A DNA stretch of 64,000 bases from Solitalea longa (lineage in GTDB: Bacteria; Bacteroidota; Bacteroidia; Sphingobacteriales; Sphingobacteriaceae): contig NZ_PQVF01000009.1 of NCBI RefSeq assembly GCF_002920915.1, forward strand, positions 62,001 to 126,000, in the 5' to 3' direction. Every line of letters begins with the position of its first letter. Within the stretch, counting starts at the first letter, position 1. This document shows, one piece after another, positions 56,600 through 64,000 of this stretch. The notes beneath the pieces were generated by a model, which ran no database searches, was not told the DNA's origin, and saw only the letters and a list, made by a program, of their open reading frames with translations. Both the position numbers and the translations under genes were made by a program.

Positions 56600-57196
56600 T
56601 TAAGAATAGATAATTTGAATAAGCAGATCAAGCATAACATCACAGGTTTCCTTTACCTCAATCAGCTTGTTTACTTTAGGATTCAAACCAAAATCTTTGA
56701 AATTGATTGGCTGTATTGCATGAATAGCAACTGGTGAAGATTCTTCCTTTAATTGATAAGGAATAAGATACACTTTTTTCACCCCTGCAATGGTTACTGC
56801 AATTTTGGCTTGACCATTTACGTTGGGGTTATTATTTATTATTGAAAGTGAAAGTAGTTCGATTTTACAATCAGGAAACTCCTTGCATTTCATCACTTTC
56901 CGAAAATCTTTGTCCATCAAAAAGTTTCCGGATTTAAACTTTTCAACTTCAAGCTGTAAACCGCTAATTGCCGCAATTAATTGGTCAGTATTAAAATTTG
57001 GATCCACCTTAAAATCTCGGGCCAAATCCCCTTTATATTTAAAAGTATAACTGCATAATGAAGTTTTTCCTTTTATTTTCACAGAACTTTCGGGCAAAAC
57101 CTTGATTAAAACTTGCTGTGCATTTCCAGCTACAACACACAAAAGAAATATGGCTACTATACCCGAAAATGCCAATATCCGTTTGAGTTGTAACAT
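56600..57196 (-). CDS. Secreted YceI-like protein, cassette 1 (gene 3)
   Basis: With the start at ATG 57196 the product is 198 residues with a signal peptide (ILAFSGIVAIFLLCVVAGNAQ). It resembles YceI loosely: VLIKVLPESSVKIKGKTS, SGNFLMDKDFRKVMKC and FPDCKIELLSL. Three conserved cysteines (MKC, FPDC, KETC) are shared with its paralogue at 59449. The ATG at 57232 lies inside a terminator hairpin and is not used. It ends just before the pst operon promoter region. Function is unknown. Confidence 0.8.
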   Translation of the reverse strand: MLQLKRILAFSGIVAIFLLCVVAGNAQQVLIKVLPESSVKIKGKTSLCSYTFKYKGDLARDFKVDPNFNTDQLIAAISGLQLEVEKFKSGNFLMDKDFRKVMKCKEFPDCKIELLSLSIINNNPNVNGQAKIAVTIAGVKKVYLIPYQLKEESSPVAIHAIQPINFKDFGLNPKVNKLIEVKETCDVMLDLLIQIIYS

Positions 57197-57213
57197 GTTT
57201 AAGAGAGCTATTG

Positions 57214-57244
57214 AAAAAAAGCGGCAGGCCAAACGGCCTGCCGC
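57214..57244 (-). terminator. Strong internal hairpin of cassette 1
   Basis: GCGGCAGGCC-aaac-GGCCTGCCGC, a perfect 10-bp GC-rich stem, is followed on the minus strand by TTTTTTT. It lies between the barrel gene and the next gene of the same cassette. Confidence 0.9.
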
Positions 57245-57264
57245 AACTATAATTTGTGTTTGTG

Positions 57265-58611
57265 TTAGAATGAAACTGCTGCCTCAATTACAATACCATT
57301 GAATTTACCTCCACTGCGATAATCTGCGGTCGGGAAATCTTCGTATTTCTGCTCAACATATTCAGCTTTCATTAAAATATTTTTGGTAATAAACCAACCG
57401 GCTGCAGCAGCAAATCTGTTTATTTTAACATCGTCAGTAAATGTAGTTCCGGCTAGCCTTCCACTAGCTGCGTTATAACGCGCTCCAACATAAACACACT
57501 CTTTTGGACCAAACCTGTACACGCCTTCAATAGCATATTGATCGAAACTTCTATCAGTGGATTCTGAAGGGCCTCTGCCTTTTGCTGATTCATAGGTTCC
57601 AAAAAATTCAAAACCCGAATATTTAAGAAAAGCATTCAGCATAAAGGAATTTACCTGTTGGCTAAAGCCCGGATTTACACGTCCTGAGAAGGCAATTGCG
57701 GTACCCGCGGATGTTACAGGGGTTGGAGTAACTGTGGTATAATATTTCTCCATTGCATTTTGATAGTTAGAACCGGTTCTATCGCCACCGTATAAGGTTA
57801 ATGTATTGTTACCTGCATTTGAGTTATTGTACCAGCTACCCGACACACGAACTCTTAACTGAGCGGTCATTTGCCTATCAAAACCTGCTTTAAAAATTAT
57901 AGAAGGGGCCTTTTTTGCATCAGGGTTGGCAGTAGTTGACTTAACAGAGTCAACATTACCTTTAATAGCACCTCCGGTAAGACCTATCATTCCAAAAAAG
58001 CCATTTTTCTGAACCAAAACATCCCCTCCAATCTCTGTTGCAAAGGCATCGAGAATTAGACCTTCCATGAATGGGTTTTGAAGGGTATGTCCACCATCTG
58101 ATCTGCGGAAATGCATATCGCCATAATTCACTTCATAGTGACCAGCTTTAATGGTAGTAATACTCATAAGCTTATCCCAAATTTCCCCCTTAAAAGGAAG
58201 CTTATCAATTTGCAGAAAACCTCCTTTAACCCAGGTTTCGTTATGGTGACGAGATGATAAATAAGTAGTTACATTTAACCGCATTCCATCATATAATTGC
58301 GCATCGATAAACAAGTTAGCCTGAGCGGTCATAAAGCCAGGAGATATTGGATACAAATAATTGCTTTGTCCGTACCCGTTCAATGTTGCGGTTGGATTCT
58401 CATGCTTTAAACTTTGAAATTGCTGGGTAAATCCGGCACCCAATTTAAGTTGTAAGCCATCATATGGCGTTGAATCCGCTTTACCGGTTTCAAACACGTT
58501 AATACCTGTTTGATCATAGGGACGCATGCTTTGGATTTTATTGCTAAACTGAGCCAAGGCAGCGTCAGTTGTTATTGCAAGAACTGTTAGTAGTAATAAA
58601 ATTTTTTTCAT
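57265..58611 (-). CDS. Predicted outer-membrane beta-barrel protein, cassette 1 (gene 2)
   Basis: The 448-residue protein has a signal peptide (LAQFSNK), no lipobox, and alternating strand patterns from residue ~45 to the end, closing with GIVIEAAVSF, an outer-membrane terminal strand with a final Phe. Conserved segments include YEVNYGDMHFRRSDGGHTLQNP and a GDRTGSNYQNAMEK loop. I do not recognise a named porin family. It is a close paralogue of the protein at 60150. Confidence 0.82.
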   Translation of the reverse strand: MKKILLLLTVLAITTDAALAQFSNKIQSMRPYDQTGINVFETGKADSTPYDGLQLKLGAGFTQQFQSLKHENPTATLNGYGQSNYLYPISPGFMTAQANLFIDAQLYDGMRLNVTTYLSSRHHNETWVKGGFLQIDKLPFKGEIWDKLMSITTIKAGHYEVNYGDMHFRRSDGGHTLQNPFMEGLILDAFATEIGGDVLVQKNGFFGMIGLTGGAIKGNVDSVKSTTANPDAKKAPSIIFKAGFDRQMTAQLRVRVSGSWYNNSNAGNNTLTLYGGDRTGSNYQNAMEKYYTTVTPTPVTSAGTAIAFSGRVNPGFSQQVNSFMLNAFLKYSGFEFFGTYESAKGRGPSESTDRSFDQYAIEGVYRFGPKECVYVGARYNAASGRLAGTTFTDDVKINRFAAAAGWFITKNILMKAEYVEQKYEDFPTADYRSGGKFNGIVIEAAVSF

Positions 58612-58637
58612 AGCCGTTTAATTTAATTGCTTAATAT

Positions 58638-59219
58638 TTATTTAAATAAAAGGTCAAAATCAACCGTTATATCGTCACCGGTTTTAATAGCCCCCATCAT
58701 TGCTTTAGGAGGAGTTACTTTAAATTCTGTCATTTTAAAGGCCTTTTTTCCTGTAATTTTAATTGAACCATTAGGCTGAACTTTTGCAACACCGGTAACT
58801 GGTATATCTTTGGTTACAGTGGCAATTCGCACTGTTGCAATAGCGTTCACTTCTCCATTGGCTCCAATGGAATTCACTTTTTTCAGAACGAAAGTAATTT
58901 GAGGATTTTTTTCGGCGTCAAGAGCTTTGTAAACATTCTTATCCATTCCTGAATCGTAATATTTACCGTCTTCCTTTAAGCTCCGCATGGATTTAACATT
59001 CATGATCAAATCCATTGTTTTAATCGTTTTAATGGTTGTGCCGGCTTTTTCGGCATCTAAGTTTCCGGAAACTTGCTCTACCCGGCAGCGCCAGTCGTGT
59101 AATGTAGATGTACCGTTAACCATTACTTTACTTTCAGTGGGAGAAAGTTTTTGGTGCTGTGCATTCACTAACATTGGTAATGACAAAATGCACGAGATCA
59201 AAAGCGTTTTGATATTCAT
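58638..59219 (-). CDS. YceI family periplasmic protein, cassette 1 (gene 1)
   Basis: The 193-residue protein has a signal peptide (LVNAQ). The YceI lipocalin-like fold is indicated by VMVNGTSTLHDWRC, KTMDLIMNVKSM, KEDGKYYDSGMDK and NPQITFVLKKV. YceI proteins bind amphiphilic or isoprenoid-like molecules; the ligand here is unknown. It is nearly collinear with the paralogue at 61546 and is the first gene of its cassette. Confidence 0.92.
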   Translation of the reverse strand: MNIKTLLISCILSLPMLVNAQHQKLSPTESKVMVNGTSTLHDWRCRVEQVSGNLDAEKAGTTIKTIKTMDLIMNVKSMRSLKEDGKYYDSGMDKNVYKALDAEKNPQITFVLKKVNSIGANGEVNAIATVRIATVTKDIPVTGVAKVQPNGSIKITGKKAFKMTEFKVTPPKAMMGAIKTGDDITVDFDLLFK

Positions 59220-59448
59220 AAGTTTACCACCTTTCTATTTATTTATTTATTGTTTAAAAAAACACAAGCAAAATGAAGATAGAATATGACTTAATATGAT
59301 ATGAGTAAAGGCCCTTGTATATAAATATACATTAAAATATTTATAACAAACTGATTTAAAGGAACAAAACAATAACCTTGCTAATAAACAAGAGAAATAA
59401 AGAGAACCCCAGAAATGTTAATTATGGGAACTTTTAAGGAAGTATTAA

Positions 59449-60072
59449 TTAAAGGTGGGTAATTTGAATAAGAAGATTGAGACTCACCTCACAGGTATCT
59501 TTTATTTCAACCAGCTTATTCACTTCGGCCGGATTCAATCCAAAATCTTTAAAGCTTATTGGTTGTATTGCATTTATGGTCAATTGGGAAGATGTTTCCT
59601 TCAGCTGAAATGGTATTAGGTATAGTTTCTTTATCCCGGCAATTGTAACTGCAATTTTAGCTTGTCCGGTTACATTTAAGCCACTCGATGAGGTGGCTGA
59701 AATAGATAGCAATTCTATTTTGCAATAAGGAAAATCGTCACATTTCATAACCTTCCTAAAATCTCTATCCATCAAAAAGTTCCCTGATTTAAACTTTTCA
59801 ATTTCTAATTGCAAACCGGTTATTGAATTAACTAATTGCTCCTTATTAAAATTTGTAGAAACTTTAAAGCTTCGGCTCAAATCACCTTTATAAGTAAATG
59901 AATAGCCAATTAAGGAAGTTTCTCCTTTAATTTTCACCTTGCTATCGGGAAGAATTTTAATTAAAACCTGGTGATTATCAGCACGTTGCTGCGAATTCAC
60001 CAGAAAAGGATCAAAGAATGTCAATACAGCCACTATTCCACACATTCGAAATATCCACATTAGCTGTATCAT
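59449..60072 (-). CDS. Secreted YceI-like protein, cassette 2 (gene 3)
   Basis: The 207-residue paralogue of the 56600 gene has signal region MIQLMWIFRMCGIVAVLTFF and conserves VLIKILPDSKVKIKGETS, SGNFLMDRDFRKVMKC, FPYCKIELLSI and the late KDTCEVSLNLLIQI. The spacing of the cysteines is the same. It ends the distal cassette. Function is unknown. Confidence 0.8.
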   Translation of the reverse strand: MIQLMWIFRMCGIVAVLTFFDPFLVNSQQRADNHQVLIKILPDSKVKIKGETSLIGYSFTYKGDLSRSFKVSTNFNKEQLVNSITGLQLEIEKFKSGNFLMDRDFRKVMKCDDFPYCKIELLSISATSSSGLNVTGQAKIAVTIAGIKKLYLIPFQLKETSSQLTINAIQPISFKDFGLNPAEVNKLVEIKDTCEVSLNLLIQITHL

Positions 60073-60093
60073 ATATATTAACCTATTATTTAG

Positions 60094-60124
60094 AAAAAAG
60101 CGGCAGGGTTTAAACCCTGCCGCT
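60094..60124 (-). terminator. Strong internal hairpin of cassette 2
   Basis: A perfect 26-base palindrome (AGCGGCAGGGTTT and its complement, 60099-60124) is followed on the minus strand by TTTTTTCTA. It lies at the same place as the hairpin of cassette 1. Confidence 0.9.
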
Positions 60125-60149
60125 AGTATATGAAGAATTTGTGTTTGTT

Positions 60150-61481
60150 TTAGAATGAAACTGCAGCTTCAACAACTACACCGTTGAATTTACCTCCACT
60201 GCGATAATCAGCAGTTGGGAAATCTTTGTATTGTTGATCAACATACTCAGCTTTCATCAAGATGTTTTTAGTAATAAACCATCCTGCTGCTCCAGCAAAT
60301 CTGTTAACTTTAACATCTTCTGTAAAACCTGCTAATCTTGAAGTTGCTGCATTGTAACGAGCACCTACGAAAAGGTTTTCTTTTGCACCAAATCTGTAAA
60401 TACCTTCTACTGCGTATTGGCTAGATTTTCTGTCTGTAAGATCTGCTGCTCCTCTACCATTGGCAGTTTCGTAAGTTCCTAAGAATTCAAAACCTGAATA
60501 TTTTACAAAAGCGTTTAACATGATAGCGTCAACTTGCATGCTGTAACCTGGGTTTAAACGTCCAGAGAAAGCAATAGCAGTACTAGCATTTGCAGTGGTT
60601 CCTGATGAATAGGCTTTCTCCATAGCATTTTGATAGTTAGAACCTGATCTGTCACCACCATACAATGTTAAAGATCCGTTACCAGCATTTGAGTTGTGGT
60701 ACCAGCTACCTGAGAAACGAACTCTTAAGTCTGAGGTTAATTGTTTATCAATACCACCTTTAAAGATAAGAGAAGGTGCTTTTTGAGCATCAGGGTTAGA
60801 AGCAGCTGTTTTTACCGAGTCAACATTACCTTTAATCGCACCACCAGTAACACCGATCATTCCGAAGATACCATTTTTTTGTACGAAGATATCACCACCG
60901 ATCTCTGTTGCAAAGGCATCCATAATTAAGCCTTCCATGAATGGATTTTGAAGTGTATGACCAGCGTCTGATCTGCGGAAGTGCATATCACCGTAGTTCA
61001 CTTCGTAGTGACCAGCTCTAATTGTGGTGTATTGCATGATGTTGTCTAAAAGCGCGCTTTTAAACGGAAGTTTGTCAATTTGCAAATACCCGCCTTTAAC
61101 CCAAGTTTCATTATGGTGACGTGCCGATAAATAAGTAGTTACATTTAAACGGATACCATCATATAATTGGGCATCGATGAATAAGTTTGCCTGAGCGGTC
61201 ATAAAACCTGGTGACAAAGCATATAATTTATTGGCTTGTTTGTCAGCACTATTGATCGCAGTTGGATTTTGATGCTTCAAACTTTGAAATTGTTGTGTAA
61301 AGCCGGCTCCTAGTTTCAGTTGCATTCCTTCATACGGAATCGTATCAGTTTTACCGGTTTCAAATATGTTTACGCCTCTTTGGTCATAAGGCCGCATGTT
61401 TTGAATTTTATTGCTAAACTGTGCCATTGCACCACCTGAACCCAAAACCATGGCTGTTACTAATAATAAAACTTTTTTCAT
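60150..61481 (-). CDS. Predicted outer-membrane beta-barrel protein, cassette 2 (gene 2)
   Basis: The 443-residue protein is a full-length paralogue of the 57265 gene. It has a signal peptide (MAQFSNK), the same YEVNYGDMHFRRSDAGHT segment and the terminal strand GVVVEAAVSF. Small indels occur in the loop regions (around residue 75 and 290), as expected for surface loops. It may have a porin-like or ligand-capture role; no evidence favours either. Confidence 0.82.
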   Translation of the reverse strand: MKKVLLLVTAMVLGSGGAMAQFSNKIQNMRPYDQRGVNIFETGKTDTIPYEGMQLKLGAGFTQQFQSLKHQNPTAINSADKQANKLYALSPGFMTAQANLFIDAQLYDGIRLNVTTYLSARHHNETWVKGGYLQIDKLPFKSALLDNIMQYTTIRAGHYEVNYGDMHFRRSDAGHTLQNPFMEGLIMDAFATEIGGDIFVQKNGIFGMIGVTGGAIKGNVDSVKTAASNPDAQKAPSLIFKGGIDKQLTSDLRVRFSGSWYHNSNAGNGSLTLYGGDRSGSNYQNAMEKAYSSGTTANASTAIAFSGRLNPGYSMQVDAIMLNAFVKYSGFEFLGTYETANGRGAADLTDRKSSQYAVEGIYRFGAKENLFVGARYNAATSRLAGFTEDVKVNRFAGAAGWFITKNILMKAEYVDQQYKDFPTADYRSGGKFNGVVVEAAVSF

Positions 61482-61545
61482 ATTCTTAATTTTTAATTGA
61501 AAAACTTTATTGATTTAAATTGAATTTTAATTGGTAAGCTTTTGA

Positions 61546-62124
61546 TTATTTAAATAGAAGATCAAAATCAACAGTTATATCATCTCCGGTTTTAATCGCA
61601 CCCAGCATTGCTTTTGGAGGATCCACTTTAAAATCAGTCATTTTAAAGGCTTTTTTTCCGGTAATCTTAACTGAGCCGTTTGGCAGTACTTTAGCTACTC
61701 CTACAACTGGCAGATCCTTGGCTACTCCTGCAATTTTCACAGTGGCAATTGCATTTACTTCGCCGTTGGCACCTATTGAGTTAATTTTCTTCAGGACGAA
61801 AGTGATCTGAGGATTTTTGTCTGCATCAAGCGCCTTGTAAACATTCTTATCCATTCCTGAATCGTAGTATTTACCGTCTTCTTTTAAGCTTTTCATCGAT
61901 TTCACAATCATCGTCACATCCATCAACTTAATGGATTTAATGGTGGTTCCTGATTTTTCAACATCTAGGTTTCCAGAAAGTTGTTCCACCTTGCAGCGCC
62001 AGTCATGTAATGTTGAAGTTCCGTTAACCATTACTTTACTTTCGTTAGGTGAAAGCTTTTGTTGTGCATTTACTAAAATTGGTAATGATAATAAGCACAT
62101 GCACAAAAGGGTTCTGAAATTCAT
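61546..62124 (-). CDS. YceI family periplasmic protein, cassette 2 (gene 1)
   Basis: The 192-residue YceI protein starts at ATG 62124 (MNFRTLLCMCLLSL); the ATG at 62133 adds only MRR and does not match the paralogue. It conserves VMVNGTSTLHDWRC, KEDGKYYDSGMDK and NPQITFVLKKI. It is the first gene of the upstream cassette and is divergent from metH. Confidence 0.92.
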   Translation of the reverse strand: MNFRTLLCMCLLSLPILVNAQQKLSPNESKVMVNGTSTLHDWRCKVEQLSGNLDVEKSGTTIKSIKLMDVTMIVKSMKSLKEDGKYYDSGMDKNVYKALDADKNPQITFVLKKINSIGANGEVNAIATVKIAGVAKDLPVVGVAKVLPNGSVKITGKKAFKMTDFKVDPPKAMLGAIKTGDDITVDFDLLFK

Positions 62125-62310
62125 ACGTCTCATCTTTCTTTGTTATTTGTTACAACACAAAAGACAACAGAATTAAATTTTAAAAACATGATTAAAGTCA
62201 TTATGTAAATTTTACACTTAGATATTGCTTAACAAGCTGATTTACAATGTCAAAAAATCAACAATTGAAGTAAAAAACCTCATTTTTCATCCAGATAAAA
62301 AAATAAAAAC

Positions 62311-62339
62311 TTGTAATTGACGGAGGAATTATAGATTTT
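62311..62339 (+). promoter_or_regulatory. Promoter for the metH leader
   Basis: TTG (62311-62313), an 18-bp spacer and TAGATTTT (62332-62339) approximate the Bacteroidota promoter. Transcription would start near 62346, the first base of the riboswitch. Confidence 0.45.
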
Positions 62340-62345
62340 TGTTCC

Positions 62346-62445
62346 GCTTATAAAGAAAGACGGAGGGAATAGACCCGGTGAAGTCTTGGCAACCTGTGCT
62401 TACAAGGTGCCAAATTCTATCCCGAATCTTCGGGAGAAGATGAGC
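62346..62445 (+). promoter_or_regulatory. SAM-I (S-box) riboswitch aptamer
   Basis: The core reads GACGGAGGGAATAGACCC, GGTGAAG, TTGGCAACC, AGGTGCCAAATTC and AGATGAG, in the order of the S-box consensus. P1 pairs GCTTAT with ATGAGC and P4 is CCCGAATCTTCGGG. SAM binding should turn down the downstream methionine synthase gene. The expression platform (62446-62595) contains two small hairpins but no obvious terminator T-run. Confidence 0.93.
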
Positions 62446-62595
62446 AGAGTGGAGTCACCACTTGATATCTGATAAGCAAAAAAATTTTCATTACAGCATT
62501 TTGAATGATCAAACAAATCTTTGATGGTTTGACTTTGAGAAAGCACAATGTACTGTAAGTCATTAGTTCAACCGATTAACTACTAATACTGCATA

Positions 62596-64000
62596 ATGGA
62601 TATTAGAGAAATATTACTACAACGTATTTTAGTTTTAGATGGAGCCATGGGTACCATGATCCAGCGCTATAAGTTGCAGGAAAACGATTTTAGAGGAGCG
62701 CGCTTCAAAGATCATCCGCATGATTTAAAGGGAAACAATGACCTTTTAAGCATCACCCGCCCCGATGTAATTAAGGCCATTCACCGTGAATACCTGGAGG
62801 CCGGAGCCGACATTATTGAAACCAACACCTTTAGCGGCACCAGTATTGCCATGGCCGACTATCATTTGGAAGCCCTGGTGTATGAGCTCAATTATGAGTC
62901 AGCTAAAATAGCTAAAGAGGTTACCGCTGAATTCAATGCCAAAAACCCCGATAAACCACGGTTTGTAGCTGGCGCCATCGGCCCTACCAATCGTACTGCT
63001 TCTTTATCGCCTGATGTTAATGATCCGGGTTTTCGTGCCATTACTTTCGACCAATTGGTTGAAGCTTATACCGAACAGGTGAAAGGTTTGGTGGATGGTG
63101 GTGCCGATATCTTATTAGTAGAAACCATTTTTGATACGCTGAATGCTAAAGCGGCATTATTTGCGATCGACCAATATTTCGAGCTTAACCATATTAAATT
63201 GCCAATAATGGTGTCGGGTACAATTACCGATGCCAGCGGACGCACCTTATCGGGGCAAACTGCAGAGGCTTTTTTAATTTCCTTATCCAATTTCGATTTA
63301 TTGTCAATTGGCTTCAACTGCGCCTTGGGTGCAAAAGATATGCGCCCGTACCTTGAAGAGATTAGCGAAAAAGCACCATTTTTTGTAGGCGCCTACCCTA
63401 ATGCAGGGTTGCCAAATCAATTCGGAGAATATGATGAAACTCCGTCTCAAATGCTTGACCAGATCCGTGATTTCTTAAAAAGCGGATTTATAAATATTGT
63501 AGGAGGATGTTGCGGAACAACCCCTGATCATATCAGGGCAATTGCTGAGGAAGTTGCAAAATTCGCTCCTCGTCAAAAAGCTGCACCACAGCCTTATTTA
63601 CGCTTAAGCGGACTTGAACCTATTGTTATAACACCTGAAACCAATTTTGTGAATGTTGGTGAGCGTACGAATATTACCGGTTCGCCAAAATTCTCTAAAC
63701 TCATATTGTCCGGTGATTACGAAGCAGCGTTAGCCATTGCCCGCCAACAGGTTGAAGGCGGTGCACAGGTAATTGATGTGAATATGGATGAAGGCATGCT
63801 CGATTCAGAAGCAGCTATGGTTAAATTTTTAAACTTAATTGCTTCCGAACCTGATATTGCCAAACTTCCTATCATGATCGACTCTTCGAAATGGTCGGTT
63901 ATTGAAGCCGGATTGAAATGTTTACAAGGAAAAGGAATTGTAAACTCCATATCATTAAAAGAGGGAGAAGAAAACTTTAAAGAACACGCCCGCAAGATCA
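62596..64000 (+). CDS. metH: Cobalamin-dependent methionine synthase MetH, N-terminal part
   Basis: The frame runs from ATG 62596 to the window edge (468 codons so far). The homocysteine-binding domain has [12 protein letters not shown], the zinc cysteine in GFNCALG and the Cys pair in [10 protein letters not shown]. The pterin-binding domain follows from [15 protein letters not shown]. Cobalamin and activation domains lie outside. It methylates homocysteine with methyltetrahydrofolate and is under SAM riboswitch control. Confidence 0.97.
   Translation, partial: MDIREILLQRILVLDGAMGTMIQRYKLQENDFRGARFKDHPHDLKGNNDLLSITRPDVIKAIHREYLEAGADIIETNTFSGTSIAMADYHLEALVYELNYESAKIAKEVTAEFNAKNPDKPRFVAGAIGPTNRTASLSPDVNDPGFRAITFDQLVEAYTEQVKGLVDGGADILLVETIFDTLNAKAALFAIDQYFELNHIKLPIMVSGTITDASGRTLSGQTAEAFLISLSNFDLLSIGFNCALGAKDMRPYLEEISEKAPFFVGAYPNAGLPNQFGEYDETPSQMLDQIRDFLKSGFINIVGGCCGTTPDHIRAIAEEVAKFAPRQKAAPQPYLRLSGLEPIVITPETNFVNVGERTNITGSPKFSKLILSGDYEAALAIARQQVEGGAQVIDVNMDEGMLDSEAAMVKFLNLIASEPDIAKLPIMIDSSKWSVIEAGLKCLQGKGIVNSISLKEGEENFKEHARKI

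Noticed and set aside
57196-57232. ATG at 57232 as the start of the YceI-like gene
   Set aside because: It lies inside the terminator hairpin at 57214-57244 and the extra residues are not shared by the paralogue.
62319-62375. GACGGAGG occurs twice (62319 and 62360), suggesting a duplicated riboswitch
   Set aside because: Only the second copy is followed by the remaining S-box motifs; the first lies in the promoter spacer and is probably chance.

Overview
The window looks like chromosomal DNA from a Bacteroidota bacterium, most likely a Sphingobacteriales-type free-living species. The evidence is AT-rich intergenic DNA, promoters of the Bacteroidota type (TTG, about 19-21 bp, TAnnTTTG), tRNA genes without encoded CCA, a type IX secretion C-terminal tail on one protein, and protein families typical of the phylum. 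No phage, insertion sequence, transposase or CRISPR array was found. The species cannot be named from this sequence alone.

Layout. (1) 1-18.4 kb: a truncated secreted subtilase with a GEVED domain, a small secreted protein, an orphan receiver protein, a three-gene RND efflux operon, a DUF1800-DUF1501 pair with export signals, a secreted glutaminase, an M61 aminopeptidase, and a CapA-like / hotdog / nitronate monooxygenase group. (2) 18.6-22.5 kb: two adjacent paralogous long-chain acyl-CoA synthetases, each with its own promoter and terminator; a perfect palindrome sits at the expected transcription start of the second. (3) 22.7-42.8 kb: a 16-gene exopolysaccharide/capsule locus on the minus strand. 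Wza and Wzc start it. A TviB-type dehydrogenase and WbpE, WbpD, WbpB and WbpI-like enzymes follow and together suit synthesis of UDP-2,3-diacetamido-mannuronic acid. Wzx, Wzy, glycosyltransferases, a FemAB-like transferase and a deacetylase-like protein follow, and a PglE/PglC/PglF-like initiating-sugar module ends it. (4) 43.3-43.95 kb: four tandem initiator tRNA-Met genes, each followed by a hairpin, with compensatory changes in the fourth unit.

(5) 44.2-51.9 kb: housekeeping genes era, der, a small repeat-rich lipoprotein, a C-terminal processing protease, murQ with a conserved partner of unknown function, a lipoprotein and a barrel-like outer-membrane protein. (6) 52.0-56.4 kb: the phosphate operon pstS-pstC-pstA-pstB-phoU behind direct repeats resembling a Pho box. 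(7) 56.6-62.1 kb: a tandem duplication of a three-gene cassette (YceI protein, predicted outer-membrane barrel, second YceI-like secreted protein), each copy with a strong GC hairpin between its second and third genes. (8) 62.3-64.0 kb: a SAM-I (S-box) riboswitch in front of metH, which runs off the window.

The least explained parts are the duplicated YceI/barrel cassette with its internal terminators, the ACGCTCTC octamer at five start regions of the polysaccharide locus, the inverted heptamer arrays between pstA and pstB, and the initiator tRNA array. Gene functions are family-level assignments read from motifs. Pathway products are inferences.
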